A stretch of 64,000 nt of DNA from Sinorhizobium meliloti (GCF_035610345.1 NZ_CP141213.1:1736001-1800000), one strand, 5' to 3'. Shown: positions 46,153 to 55,459, numbered from the stretch's first letter. Program-made: numbers and translations. Notes: generated by a model from the sequence alone, not told the origin.

Positions 46153-46617
46153 GGCAGGCGTAAAGCGGACGGCAAGCACAAAAGGTCGTCCGGATAAGTG
46201 ATTGGAACCTTTACTGGCTTTCGTTCATGCCGCACTTCGAGTGCGGTGCATTCAACCTCCCTGCCCTATCTCCGCGCGGCCAGCTGGCGTTTCCTGAGAG
46301 TGGGAGCGGCGAAGTCTTGGCTGGCAGTTCTGATCGCTGTCGCGGCGACATGCCGTGGCGAGGCTGGCCACAGCCTGCACCGCCTAAAATGGCGCGAGTT
46401 TCTGGCCGGCCATTTCGGCCAAGTCCGGTCCTTAGTTCTAAACGTCGCCGCGACATTGACGAGTGACAGGTCCGGCCGGACTGGATGCGCAAAACAGATC
46501 AGGGTGAGCATTTGGACCCCACCTATCGCGGCCGCCCAAACCGATGTATGTCAAATTCGTTAGCTTGTCGCTCAGGAGCGCGATAGCGCTGAAAGCGGAA
46601 AACGGGATTGAACGGAT
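46153..46617. other. Intergenic region, no supported gene
   Basis: About 460 bp. Just after the aminotransferase stop a loose dyad CGGACG...CGTCCG (46166-46193) might act as a transcript end. Several short frames overlap on both strands without domain resemblance. Confidence 0.45.
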
Positions 46618-47202
46618 ATGGATGTCATTTTCACACCGGAGTTGACAGTTTGCGGGATTGAGGAACTGCCGGGCCAGAGCACACGCAACGTCTCCCATGT
46701 CCTGTCGTTGATCGATCCCGAATATCCCGAGATGGACGCCTTCCAGACCTACGGCAAACACCACCGCACCACGCTACGCTTCCACGACATCATTGCGGAG
46801 GCGCCTGGGCGGGTGATGCCCCATCCGGACCATGTGGCAGAGATCCTCCGCTTCGGAACGGATTTTCAGTCAAGGCAGGATGCAAATGGCTCAAGCCATC
46901 TGCTCGTCCATTGCCATATGGGCGTGTCGCGCTCGACGGCCGCCATGCTGTCACTGATGGCGCAGGCGAACCCAGATGAGTCTGCCGAGGACCTGTTTGC
47001 CCGTTTGATCGTGATCCGGCCGCAAGCATGGCCGAATTCGCAGATGATCCGTTTCGCCGACGAGCAACTTGGACGCAAAGGCGACCTGACAGCAGCGCTC
47101 GGCCGCCATTATGGCCGGCAAATCAAAAGCCGACCGCAGTTCACCGAGTGGATGACAACACTGGGTCGACAGGCCGAGTTGCAAATGGCGGTTCTGAACT
47201 GA
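46618..47202 (+). CDS. Protein-tyrosine phosphatase-like protein (dual-specificity type)
   Basis: 194 residues. The active-site loop HCHMGVSRS fits the HCxxGxxRS/T consensus, with nucleophile C99 and phosphate-binding R105. Around it, HLLVHCHMGVSRSTAAML and LIVIRPQAWPNSQMIRFAD follow the family. The general acid is likely the Asp of FHDIIAE upstream. Such small phosphatases in rhizobia have been linked to polysaccharide control or stress, but nothing here proves a target. No signal peptide is visible. Stands alone, followed by IS21 debris. Confidence 0.85.
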   Translation: MDVIFTPELTVCGIEELPGQSTRNVSHVLSLIDPEYPEMDAFQTYGKHHRTTLRFHDIIAEAPGRVMPHPDHVAEILRFGTDFQSRQDANGSSHLLVHCHMGVSRSTAAMLSLMAQANPDESAEDLFARLIVIRPQAWPNSQMIRFADEQLGRKGDLTAALGRHYGRQIKSRPQFTEWMTTLGRQAELQMAVLN

Positions 47203-47237
47203 CCGCACATGCGGGGCCACTGGGAACAAGTTAGAGG

Positions 47238-47360
47238 TTGGAAGGAGCCTTCCTGCGGTTTGGCGGTGTTCCCAGTGAGGTACTGCTGGATATGCCAAGC
47301 CGCTGGTTGAGTACTACGACGCAGCTACGCGGGAGGTGCGCTTCAATGCGCGGCTATCTG
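47238..47360 (+). mobile_element. IS21-family IstA fragment
   Basis: Reads LEGAFLRFGGVPSEVLLD, then with shifts REVRFNARL: the 'LEGAFRRFGGVPEEVLLDN...REVRFNARLHAF' region of IstA transposases of IS21 type. About 40 codons remain, abutting the repeat copy that follows. Confidence 0.7.
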
Positions 47361-47636
47361 CCTCACAGAGCCTACGCGGAACGACGAAAACGAGCTCCAG
47401 CCTGTTTGCGAAAGCAGTGAACCTGCCCCCTCCCCGCAGCACTGTGATGACCTGGGATGCAGCAGCTGGCCCGCCAGGGCCATGGCAAGTGATGAGCGTA
47501 CCAGGCGCAGACGCTTCAGCGTCGAAGCCAGTTCGCGCGCAACTTGACCGGTTAACAGCGCAGCCGCAGGAGGCTTAGCATTAGCGCCGCCCGACGGGCG
47601 GAAGCCGGGACCGACTGCGCCCGGCAAGTTGCTCCG
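47360..47636 (+). repeat. Dispersed repeat, about 277 bp, copy 1
   Basis: Nearly identical to 55181-55459 in the same orientation, from GCCTCA to CAAGTTGCTCCG, with a handful of substitutions and short indels. It contains the internal dyad GACGCTTCAGCGTC and the hairpin CCGCCCGACGGGCGG. Sequence outside the two copies differs, so the ends are well defined. Not a known IS end that I recognise. Confidence 0.75.
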
Positions 47637-48509
47637 TCTCCTGCGAGTTCATTGGCTGACCTTTGCGTTCAATAGGGCGCCGCCTGAAATAACTATGAAC
47701 AGGACGTGAGCATGGCCAAGCCCACCCATGGATGCCATGACCGAGAGGCCAATCGTAGCTTGCCGAGCGCACCAATGCCGTTGATTGGCAGATAGACAGC
47801 AGGGCCGCCTTTGCCGACGCAAAGACGTTCTGCGCTCGCGGGATGCAGGTGTCTGGCGCGGCAAGTTCAATTGCCCTGCCAGGCAGGCGAAGTGCAACGT
47901 GGCGCGGCCCGCGGAACGCTTGCGGCTAAGCGACATCGATATGCAGCGGCAGCAATTCTCGACACCTCTGCATTTCGGGATAAAGACGTAATTTGGAGGC
48001 TCGCGATGAAGACAGCGTTCCTTAGCGGCAATCGCTGCGACGGTTCGTGGTGAATGGGCGAAGGCACCGGTGAAGTCCGACAAGCTCATCCGAAGAGAGC
48101 TGAGAGTGAACGACCCCTCAGATCCGGAGCAAGGTGCGACTGCAAGAAGACCAACACGTGTCGTTGTCACACCCCCTGCCATTTGTCAGGCCGAAGGTGC
48201 GGTCCCTCCTTTAGAAGTCGCAATAGTGACTGGCGCCTTCGTTTGAATGTCAGGCGTCCATCCCCGCACGTCGCAAGTTCGCATCGGCTCCGCGCTGGAA
48301 GTTGTTCGAAAGACGGCTTCGATTCAGTGGGGGTGAGCTTGAACGAGAAATGATCCTCCGGAAAGATTGCCCATCTGGTCTGCACTTCGACATGCCGCAA
48401 TTCCTCCGCCCATGAATCACGAAAGCGCCGCAATCGGTTCACCGGCCATTCAGCTTCGCTGCCCGATGATCAGCCATAGATTTCAACGGCTTCTCTGAAA
48501 GGTCCAGCA
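47637..48509. other. Region without a supported gene
   Basis: About 870 bp between the repeat and the RTX gene. Open frames on both strands are short or overlap, and none shows a recognisable family. It probably represents decayed accessory DNA. The promoter of the RTX gene should lie at its right end. Confidence 0.4.
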
Positions 48510-49547
48510 ATGGCTGCGCGCATCTACGGAACGAACTACGCAGACATCATCAAGCAGAACGGCTACATCGCGGTCGAGATCTACGCCTATGACGGCGACG
48601 ACGACATCTACCTGAACCGGACAGACAGCTACGGCGGATACAATTTCGTCGATGCGGGTTACGGCAATGATCTCGTGGTAAACTCCTTCGAAGGTGGTAA
48701 CGACATCTATCTGGGCGGCGGCAACGATCTCTACATTGCTGACATCCGTGCACGTGATGCGAGCTCCCACGACATCGTCTATGGCGGCAGTGGCAACGAC
48801 CGCTTCGAGATCGAGGGCTACGCCAGCGACTATTACGGCGAAAGTGGCAACGACACCTTCCTCTCCGTCGGCTTCAACAACTACTTCAACGGCGGCAGCG
48901 GCATCGACACGATCAGCTACCAATTCCAGGACACCTGGAGCTCGGAACGTGGCAGAGGGGTCACCATCGACCTTGGCTACCAGTACGCAACCACCGCGAC
49001 CGGTCGCCGCGAAGACCTGATCAGCATCGAAAACGCCACCGGCACGAATTACGGCCATGACGACATAACTGGTAGCGCCGCTGCCAACACGCTGCGCGGG
49101 CTCGGCGGCGACGATATTCTCGAGGGACTCGGCGGCAACGATTTCCTCGACGGGGGCGCCGGCGCCGACGATCTCTATGGCGGCTCGGGCGCCGACATCC
49201 TGCGCGGCGGCAGCGGCTTCGACTATCTGGCAGGCGGCACCGGGACGGACACATTCGATTTCAACGCGATCGGGGAAACGGCGGTCGGCAGCAGCCGCGA
49301 CGTAATCACCGACTTCCGCCGGGCCGAATACGACGTCATCGACCTTTCAACGATCGACGCCGATACGACCTGGAGCGGAAACCAGAGCTTTACCTATGTC
49401 GGCAGCAACGCCTTCTCGGGCGAGGCCGGAGAGCTCAATTTCCGCTCGGGGATCATCTCGGGCGACGTCAATGGCGACGGCTACGCCGATTTCCAGATCA
49501 AGGTGAACGGCGTCACGAGCCTGCGCGTCGACGATTTCTTCCTTTGA
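48510..49547 (+). CDS. RTX-type calcium-binding secreted protein (type I secretion substrate)
   Basis: 345 residues with no N-terminal signal peptide. Glycine/aspartate nonapeptides run from about residue 195 to 250 (LGGDDILEGLGGND, GGAGADDLYGGSGADILRGGSG), forming a calcium-binding beta-roll; looser repeats of the GGxGND kind also occur earlier (GYGNDLVVNSFEGGND, GGSGNDRFEIE). The C-terminus ends LRVDDFFL, resembling the terminal hydrophobic motif of type I secretion substrates such as rhizobial glycanases and calcium-binding proteins. No enzymatic domain is seen, so it may be structural or adhesive. A related gene sits near the rkp capsule export genes in S. meliloti as I recall, which fits this region. 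Confidence 0.88.
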   Translation: MAARIYGTNYADIIKQNGYIAVEIYAYDGDDDIYLNRTDSYGGYNFVDAGYGNDLVVNSFEGGNDIYLGGGNDLYIADIRARDASSHDIVYGGSGNDRFEIEGYASDYYGESGNDTFLSVGFNNYFNGGSGIDTISYQFQDTWSSERGRGVTIDLGYQYATTATGRREDLISIENATGTNYGHDDITGSAAANTLRGLGGDDILEGLGGNDFLDGGAGADDLYGGSGADILRGGSGFDYLAGGTGTDTFDFNAIGETAVGSSRDVITDFRRAEYDVIDLSTIDADTTWSGNQSFTYVGSNAFSGEAGELNFRSGIISGDVNGDGYADFQIKVNGVTSLRVDDFFL

Positions 49548-50112
49548 TCGCAGGCCGAAATGCCAACTAGGCGACAAATCAGGCTGCGCGGTGCAATCAA
49601 CTCCCGCGCCGATTTTCACCAAACCGTTTGTGCGAAACAGCCTCTGAGGTGGAAGTGAGCCGTCCTCCGGACTGGGAAAGCGGCACAAATCCGGAAATTA
49701 GGTAGCAAAATGCGAACGCCAAAACTCAGATTGTGGAGCCGACAGGAGGCTCGAATGGCTGAATTAATCAAAGCATTATACGCCGAAGGCTGCAACCTTG
49801 CGCTTTTAGGCGATGAGGATGCCCGACCAACTTGTCGAAGAGTTCGATCGAGGACCGCAAGGTGGCTTCAACGGCATGCAGGCCTCGCCTGACCGTCCCT
49901 TTGAAAAACGTCAGTGGCTGATACATCGCAGCAGAAGACCGCCCAAGGCGTCATGGCTTCTCGCACGTCGATCCGGGCCTCGTGATCGCGGACGGGTGCT
50001 GCCATCGTGTCATCCAGCCGAGGGTCCGCTCGACGCCCCAGCGTCGCGCCAGAACATTTCCGGACGCGCTCGCTGACACTGGTTACTCTTCGCCCTTTGT
50101 CTTCGTCTGCGC
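49548..50112. other. Region with IS5-type transposase debris on the minus strand
   Basis: On the minus strand at about 50065-49915 the reading ARRWGVERTLGWMTRW, then in other frames EARIDVREAM and LGGLLLR, follows the C-terminal end of IS5-type transposases (consensus RWVVERTLGWMTRW). It is frameshifted and lacks both ends. A hypothetical 60-codon frame on the + strand at 49710 has no known relatives that I recognise. Confidence 0.6.
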
Positions 50113-50550
50113 TTAGCTGAGTTCTTGGGCGAGCCCGATGAGAAGCCCTTCAGGCCCTCGGATGTAGCAGAGCCGATACGCTTCTTTATACTGGACTACT
50201 TCGCCCACGAGCTGCGCGCCGCGCGTGCGGAGCTTTTCAAGCGTCTCGTCGATGTCGTCCACGGCGAACATGACGCGGAGGTAGCCTAAGGCGTTAACCG
50301 GTGCGTTCCGGTGATCTGCGACGACAGGGGGCGTGAGGAAGCAGGAGAGCTCGAGCCGGTTGTGGCCGTCCGGCGTGCGCATCATGGCAATCTCGACACG
50401 CTGATGGCCCAGTCCGGTGATACGTCCGGCCCATTCTCCCTCGATCGTGGTCCGCCCTTCGAGCTCGAGCCCGAGTTCGAGAAAGAAATCAATCGTCTCT
50501 CCGAGGTCTTCGACGACGATTCCAACGTTGTCCATCCGCTTGAGCGCCAT
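50113..50550 (-). CDS. VOC-family (glyoxalase/bleomycin resistance/dioxygenase-like) protein
   Basis: 145 residues from MALKRMDNVGIVVEDL (50550); this start is preferred because GGAG lies 9-12 nt upstream, and a Met five codons earlier is possible. Two beta-alpha-beta-beta-beta units are visible: DNVGIVVEDLGETIDFFLELGLE with RVEIAMMRTPDGHNRLELSCF, then YLRVMFAVDDIDETLEKLRTRGAQ with LCYIRGPEGLLIGLAQE. The metal-ligand-like Glu at the end of the first unit (RLELSCF) and the terminal Glu fit the VOC superfamily. The reaction is unknown. Confidence 0.88.
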   Translation of the reverse strand: MALKRMDNVGIVVEDLGETIDFFLELGLELEGRTTIEGEWAGRITGLGHQRVEIAMMRTPDGHNRLELSCFLTPPVVADHRNAPVNALGYLRVMFAVDDIDETLEKLRTRGAQLVGEVVQYKEAYRLCYIRGPEGLLIGLAQELS

Positions 50551-50740
50551 GTTTCCAATCTCCAAGGTGTAGTTCTAGTCTTAGTCTAACTACAGGGTGT
50601 CGCCTGGCCTTACAACGCATGCTTGAGGTGCCCAACACCGGCAGTGGCCATCCGGGCCCGCATCACCGCTGTCCGCATCAGAAGCTTGAATCATGGATCG
50701 CCTTGAACTGCCACCCTGTTTTCAAACGGCCTCTGAGGCT

Positions 50741-51258
50741 CTAGTTGAACGTCTGTGCCAGCGCGGAGGCGGTGAAAAGGTCGAGATGTGCACCGCCTTT
50801 GTTCTTGAACACGGTGATCTGGTCGGCCTCGGTGCGGCCTTCGCTCTTTCCCTGGACGAGTTCGAAGAGATCGGCCTTCACGGCATTCCAGCTGATCGCG
50901 CCGGACGCGATAGCCTGCGAGAGGTCGCCGCGGCTCTCCATATTGTTGCGACTGTCGACGAAGATCGTGCCGCGCGCGAGCGCGGTGTCGTCCGCTTCCC
51001 GGCGCGTGGGAGCCCGGCCGCAGGAGCGCGCCCTTGACCAGCGCCTTGTCCGACATGGTCCCGCAGGTCACCACATCAGCGCATGCTACAGAGCCGTCGA
51101 GATCGGTGCTGACTGTAGCGTCGGTGCCTTTCTCGCGCAGCTGCGCGGCGACCGCTTCGGCACGGGCCGCGGTGCGGTTCCAGATCGAGACCCGACGCAG
51201 CGAGGGCCGCGCTGAAAGATGCGCCTCGGCGAAATGCGGGGCGAGCGCGCCCGCCCTG
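50741..51258 (-). pseudogene. Ornithine cyclodeaminase/mu-crystallin family protein, 5' part lost
   Basis: Reads APHFAEAHLSARPSLRRVSIWNRT, VAAQLREKGTDATVSTDLDG and CADVVTCGTMSDKALVKGALLRPG, then after a frameshift MESRGDLSQAIASGAISWNAV and LFELVQGKSEGRTEADQITVFKNKG to the stop at 50741. This covers the Rossmann and C-terminal halves of the ornithine cyclodeaminase family. The N-terminal third, with the catalytic region, is missing because the sequence is fused directly to MFS-transporter sequence. Confidence 0.82.
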
Positions 51259-51990
51259 CCAAGGTGCCGGCAAGGAGGAGGTATAAGATTGGGTCGCGTA
51301 TGACCTCGCCGCGCGTCCAATCGCGTCCCGTGCGTACCCTCGCGACCTTTGCCTCGTGCGAATGTGGCACGCGTTCGACCCGCATCAAGGAGACGATCGC
51401 CGGCAAGCCGATTAGAACGACCGCTGCCGCCGAGACGAACCAGCCTGCCCGCCAGCTGCCGCCCAACTGGGTGATGCCGACAACAGCAGCTGGCAGAATA
51501 GCTGAACCCACCTGCTGGCCCTGCGTGATCAGGCCATCGCCCGGGCCTGGTTCTCAACGAACCAACGTCCAACTTCGTGAAGGCGATCTCGGTCATTATT
51601 CCCTGGCCGAACAAACGCAACAGATAGATCGCAAGCGCCAGGACGGCGATATCCGGCGCGACTGCAATCAGCACGCAGGCGAGCGCGAGCCATGCTGAAG
51701 CGCACCACCTTCCCGCCGGGCATCAAGTCGAGTGTACGCCCAAGCCACGACAGGGTCACAGCGCTTGCCAGTGTCGCCAGCATATACAGCCCACCGAGTT
51801 CACCGCCGGGCAAATGGAAGGTGTTGCGCAGCTCGTTGCCCGACAAGCCGATGAAGAAAGACGAGAACATCGTCAGCAAAAACCCGGCGCCAATCCATCG
51901 GGTATTGTCGCGGATGAAAAGGAGATTATCGCGTGCAAAATCAAAAATGGTGTCGCTGTAATGGGACTTCCGCTGTGAGGGACGGCACAT
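51259..51990 (-). pseudogene. MFS transporter, frameshifted and truncated
   Basis: Starting MCRPSQRKSHYSDTIFDF (51990): RWIGAGFLLTMFSSFFIGLSG, LGGLYMLATLASAVTLSWLG, in a second frame VLIAVAPDIAVLALAIYLLRLFGQG and EIAFTKLDVG, in a third LPAAVVGITQLGGSWRAGWFVSAAA then DPILYLLLAGTLAG. These are successive helices of a 12-helix MFS transporter, broken by at least two shifts and cut off after roughly half the protein, where cyclodeaminase sequence begins. Confidence 0.82.
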
Positions 51991-52119
51991 AAGGAGATGC
52001 GCTAGTCGGGCCAACTTTTAGCAGAGTATGAGGTCAAGCACGATCTTCCGAGCCTCGGTCGCAGGAGATGCTCGTGAGCCCGCACCGGCTGGTCCACCCC
52101 GACGGTAACAGCCGCACCT

Positions 52120-52312
52120 TGCTTCTCTCCATGTGGATGCCACGGCGCGCCGGGAGCGCGAGGCACAGAACGACATCCTTGCCGGCAAACACTGGCACCG
52201 AATGAAGAACCTGCTCGCTCTGGGACAGATGACGCGCGCCAAACCTCCGTCAAGGGTCGCTCGGCCGAGGAATACCGCGACGCTTTCCTTGGGCGTCAAT
52301 GCGCTCGCATGA
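52120..52312 (+). pseudogene. HWE-type histidine kinase fragment
   Basis: Reads AQNDILAGKHWHRMKNLLALGQMT and, in a neighbouring frame, QTSVKGRSAEEYRDAFLGR. This corresponds to the H-box region of HWE/PAS kinases (consensus HRVKNLLA...Q...QT). Only about 60 codons remain, with no kinase core. Confidence 0.65.
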
Positions 52313-52618
52313 TTCCGTTCAAGGCGAGGGATTTGGAAAAGAAACCTCGCTCCTCAGGCACCGTACCCTGATTGCCGACGATCTGAGCTAGTCCATTTTG
52401 AGTAGAAATGAACGGCGCGATAACTTTCGAAACTGGGCGATAATGACAACGGCGCTCGATGGTTGTATCTATAAAACGCAATTATCGCCACGTTTTTAGT
52501 TTCGGCGCTAGCGATCTACTGTACGTTGTAAGTTAAATTCCTATAAATGGTGCTGCCGTCAGAGATATATTGCAATAAACAATTCGAGAGCGCATCTAGA
52601 GGTGTGCTCGGTGGCGCT
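52313..52618. other. AT-rich upstream region of the LuxR-type gene
   Basis: About 300 bp with markedly lower GC than the surroundings. No gene is seen. It probably carries upstream regulatory sequence of the LuxR-type regulator. Confidence 0.5.
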
Positions 52619-52648
52619 TTGACATATTTAGGTTGAGGTCAATATTTC
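52619..52648 (+). promoter_or_regulatory. Possible sigma-70-type promoter for the LuxR-type gene
   Basis: TTGACA (52619-52624) and TATTTC (52643-52648) with an 18-bp spacer, about 30 bp upstream of the start. The ribosome binding site AAGGAGGGG at 52668-52676 directly before the ATG is strong. Confidence 0.45.
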
Positions 52649-52679
52649 CTAATAAATAGCTAGCTACAAGGAGGGGTAA

Positions 52680-53465
52680 ATGCACCGAATAAACTCGACC
52701 TTGAGCAATTCTGAAGATAACAAAAAGGTATCCTCGAAGAAGAGCAAGATTGTAATGCTCGCGAAATCCGACCTGCTCGCCGAATGTCTGACGCAGGCGA
52801 TCAGCGCGCATTTTCAAGGTCAGGACGTTATAAGCCTTTCCGATGCCGACCGTCTCCTGGACTGCGATCTTATCGACGTAAGTCTGGTCTTGCTCTATCG
52901 CCTGCCGGTGGCAGCATTTCCATCGATACTGAGGACGATCCAGGAGCTCCATCCGAAGGCCGCGATCGGCCTGATGGTGCAGAATGGGGACGAGCTCGAT
53001 TCGTCGATCGCGGGATTTGTCAATGCAGGTTTGATTCACGGCGTGCTGCCCCTGAATCTCAATCTCGACGTATGCCTTACCGCCATCGAGCTTTTGATGA
53101 AGGGCGGTGAGCATTTTCCCGCCGCGTTGCTTCGGCGCCAGGCGCCGAGAGGGTCCGCAGAGTGCGGCCTTGTCGCGCAAAAGCAGGCGTCTTCGGAAGA
53201 CAGCGATCTGGAACGCATGACCGACTTTGGCGAAGGGCTTCTGACGATGCGCGAGATCCAGATTCTCGATCTCCTCTGTATGGGCACGCAGAACAAGAAC
53301 ATCGCCGATCGTCTCGGGCTTTCCGAAAATACTGTCAAAGTGCATATCCGCAACATCTATAGAAAGATGAATGTTCACAACCGGACGGAGGCGGCGTCGC
53401 GCCACTTCCGGAGTGACGCCGATCACGCTCCGCACCGCTCAGGCGGCGGACGTGAATTTCGGTAA
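52680..53465 (+). CDS. LuxR-family transcriptional regulator with degenerate receiver domain
   Basis: 261 residues. The C-terminal LuxR helix-turn-helix at about 190-245 is intact: LLTMREIQILDLLCMGTQNKNIADRLGLSENTVKVHIRNIYRKMNVHNRTEA. The N-terminal ~130 residues have receiver-like secondary structure (KIVMLAKSDLLAECLTQAI, VSLVLLYRLP, AAIGLMVQNGDE), but the usual phospho-acceptor Asp is replaced by Tyr at residue 73 (LLYRLP), and the acidic pair at the start is absent. It therefore likely works without phosphorylation or binds another signal. Strong ribosome binding site upstream. Transcribed alone, convergent with the NYN gene. Confidence 0.9.
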   Translation: MHRINSTLSNSEDNKKVSSKKSKIVMLAKSDLLAECLTQAISAHFQGQDVISLSDADRLLDCDLIDVSLVLLYRLPVAAFPSILRTIQELHPKAAIGLMVQNGDELDSSIAGFVNAGLIHGVLPLNLNLDVCLTAIELLMKGGEHFPAALLRRQAPRGSAECGLVAQKQASSEDSDLERMTDFGEGLLTMREIQILDLLCMGTQNKNIADRLGLSENTVKVHIRNIYRKMNVHNRTEAASRHFRSDADHAPHRSGGGREFR

Positions 53466-53586
53466 CGTCGCCTACGCGTTCCCAATCGAACTCAAATCGC
53501 CAAAGATCTCGGAAAATGACGTTCAGCCTTCGCGAACATCGAAGTGCCGGTCTCCGGGTTTCTTCGTGCTGCGGCTTGGGCTGCGC

Positions 53587-54165
53587 TTAGAAGTTCGCGT
53601 CTTGTCGTGCTGGCCTGGTCGGACGAGGGGCCGGTTCTGAAAGATAACGGTCAATCTCATTCCGCAGGGTGATAAGATCAATGAAGTGATCCGCCTGACG
53701 GCGTAGCTCGTCTGCAGCCATGGGTGGCTGGGTCGAGATGGTCGAAACGACGGAAACTTTACGTCCCTTGCGCTGCAATGCCTGCACGAGCGTCGCAAAA
53801 TCGCCGTCGCCAGAGAAGAGAACGATATGATCAACCCTGGCGGATTGTTCCATTGCGTCGATTGCTAGCTCAATGCCCATGTTCCCCTTGATTTTGCGGC
53901 GGCCATGGGAGTCGGTGAATTCGCGGGCCGGCTTGGTCACAACGGTGTAGCCGTTATAGTCGAGCCAATCGATCAATGGGCGGATTGAGGAGAACTCGAG
54001 ATCATCGATGAGCGCCGTGTAGTAATAGGCCCGCAAAAGGTAGGCACGCTTTTGAAACGCGGCCAGCAATTGCCGATAGTCGATATCAAAGTCCAGGCTC
54101 TTCGAGGTCGCGTAAAGGTTGGCTCCGTCAATAAACAGAGCGATCTTTTCGCGAGAATCGAACAT
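53587..54165 (-). CDS. NYN-domain (LabA/DUF88-like) protein
   Basis: 192 residues from MFDSREKIALFIDGANLYA (54165). PIN-like NYN fold: the first acidic site FIDGANLY, the central KGNMGIELAIDAMEQS (Asp) and VDHIVLFSGDGDFATLVQALQRKG (SGDGDF) are the diagnostic blocks. NYN proteins are predicted ribonucleases; LabA is known in cyanobacterial clock regulation. A GGGGG-rich ribosome binding site precedes the start, and upstream in-frame codons are not family-like. The C-terminal tail is Pro/Arg-rich (EPAPRPTRPARQ). Confidence 0.9.
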   Translation of the reverse strand: MFDSREKIALFIDGANLYATSKSLDFDIDYRQLLAAFQKRAYLLRAYYYTALIDDLEFSSIRPLIDWLDYNGYTVVTKPAREFTDSHGRRKIKGNMGIELAIDAMEQSARVDHIVLFSGDGDFATLVQALQRKGRKVSVVSTISTQPPMAADELRRQADHFIDLITLRNEIDRYLSEPAPRPTRPARQDANF

Positions 54166-54364
54166 GGTGCCCCCTTTGGACATGCGGTCGCCACACGCCG
54201 AGCACATCGACTGATAGGCGCCTTGACCTCACATAAAGAATAGGCGGTTCCCTAAAAACGGTGCGCCTCTCTGCAGCAATTCAGCAACTTTGGTTAACTG
54301 TTATTCTGCCGTATCGCCATTCGGCCGGTCTGGTGTTCCGGTATGAGGCGCGCCCCAGCCGCGG

Positions 54365-54463
54365 CGGCCTCCTGGCGGTTCCTGACCGCAGGCTTCGGAA
54401 CAGTGCTGCCCTGTGGATCTTCACGGTACCTTCGCCGAGTTTCAGCTTTCGGGCGATCGCATC
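54365..54463 (-). pseudogene. LuxR helix-turn-helix fragment
   Basis: The minus strand reads DAIARKLKLGEGTVKIHRAALFRSLRSG, matching a LuxR-type recognition helix (consensus NKEIARxLxLSEGTVKxHxxxIFxxLxVxN). No receiver domain or start remains. Only about 30 codons are recognisable. Confidence 0.55.
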
Positions 54464-54778
54464 AAAACCAAGAGCTGACCGAAACGAGAAAAAAATGCCG
54501 CCCATTTTATTTGGACGCATCTCTCTCCTCTGCGCCGAATATGAGCCTTCGGTGAACTTCAGCAGGAGCAACATCCAAGCCGATCGTCGCCGCTCCAGTT
54601 TATGCTAACCCTGAGGTCATCTTTTTCTGACCTTCCACCCAACGGTCAAGAAGCGCGTTGCGGGCAGCCCGTGCGTGGCGAAGCCGCGATAGGCTGGGTC
54701 GGTCGGGATGACGCGTCGCGCCCAGCGCCGTCAACGTATCGTCCACACAACCCCGCTCTCGTTGTTTGCTATCCCCGA

Positions 54779-54930
54779 TCAACTGCGGTGCCGTCTCGCC
54801 CGATATGATCGAGAGCGAGCTCTTCGGCCACTTGAAAGGCGCATGCCGCGAGTGTCGGCTCGTCCCATGCGATTTCCCGTCGGGATGCCGACGAACTCCT
54901 CAAAGACGGTCCTGATGCCGGACAGCGCAT
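54779..54930 (+). pseudogene. Sigma-54 activator AAA+ domain fragment (NtrC type)
   Basis: Reads NCGAVSPDMIESELFGHLKGACRE. The block NCGA(V/I)xPxxIESELFGHEKGAFTGA is the GAFTGA-region start of NtrC-type AAA+ domains. The GAFTGA loop itself is changed (GACRE), and neither Walker A upstream nor the following motifs are preserved in frame. The nearby LuxR and kinase fragments show that a regulatory cluster decayed here. Confidence 0.55.
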
Positions 54931-55180
54931 CGCCGGGCAGCGCCGGAGCGAGACCTGCTTCGACCTGACCACGACTTCTCAAACCACGACGGAGTGACCC
55001 ACACAACGACCGGCCTCTCCTCGCATACCTTAGGCCGTAAGAGGTGCCTCCGAACCGATTTGTTGGTTCACCTCCGTCATCGAAGTGCGGGTGCCAATCT
55101 TGGCGCCGATCTGATCGACGTGGCCGGAGCCAAGAAATCGAAAACCGGACTGCTGGCTGGGAGAAGTCACCGCCTATCTT

Positions 55181-55459
55181 GCCTCATACAGCCTGCCGCG
55201 GAACGACGAAACCGAGCTCCAGCCTGTTTGTGAGAGCAGTGAACCTGCCCCCTCCCCGCAGCACCGTGATGACCTGGGATGCAGCAGCTGGCCCGCCAGG
55301 GCCATGGCAAGTGAAATGAGCGTACCAGGCGCAGACGCTTCAGCGTCGAAGCCAGTTCGCGCGCAACTTGACCGGTTAAAAGCGCAGCCGCAGGAGGCTT
55401 AGCATAGCGCGGCCCGAATGGCGGAAGCCGGGACCGACTGCGCCCGGCAAGTTGCTCCG
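55181..55459 (+). repeat. Dispersed repeat, about 279 bp, copy 2
   Basis: Near-identical direct copy of 47360-47636. Compared with copy 1 it has AAGTGAAATGAGC instead of AAGTGATGAGC and a few substitutions. Flanks differ from copy 1, and no target-site duplication was noticed. It contains the same internal dyad GACGCTTCAGCGTC. Confidence 0.75.

Noticed and set aside
48167..48442. 91-codon minus-strand frame upstream of the RTX gene
   Set aside because: No domain, no ribosome binding site and no clear conservation signal; not enough to call a gene.
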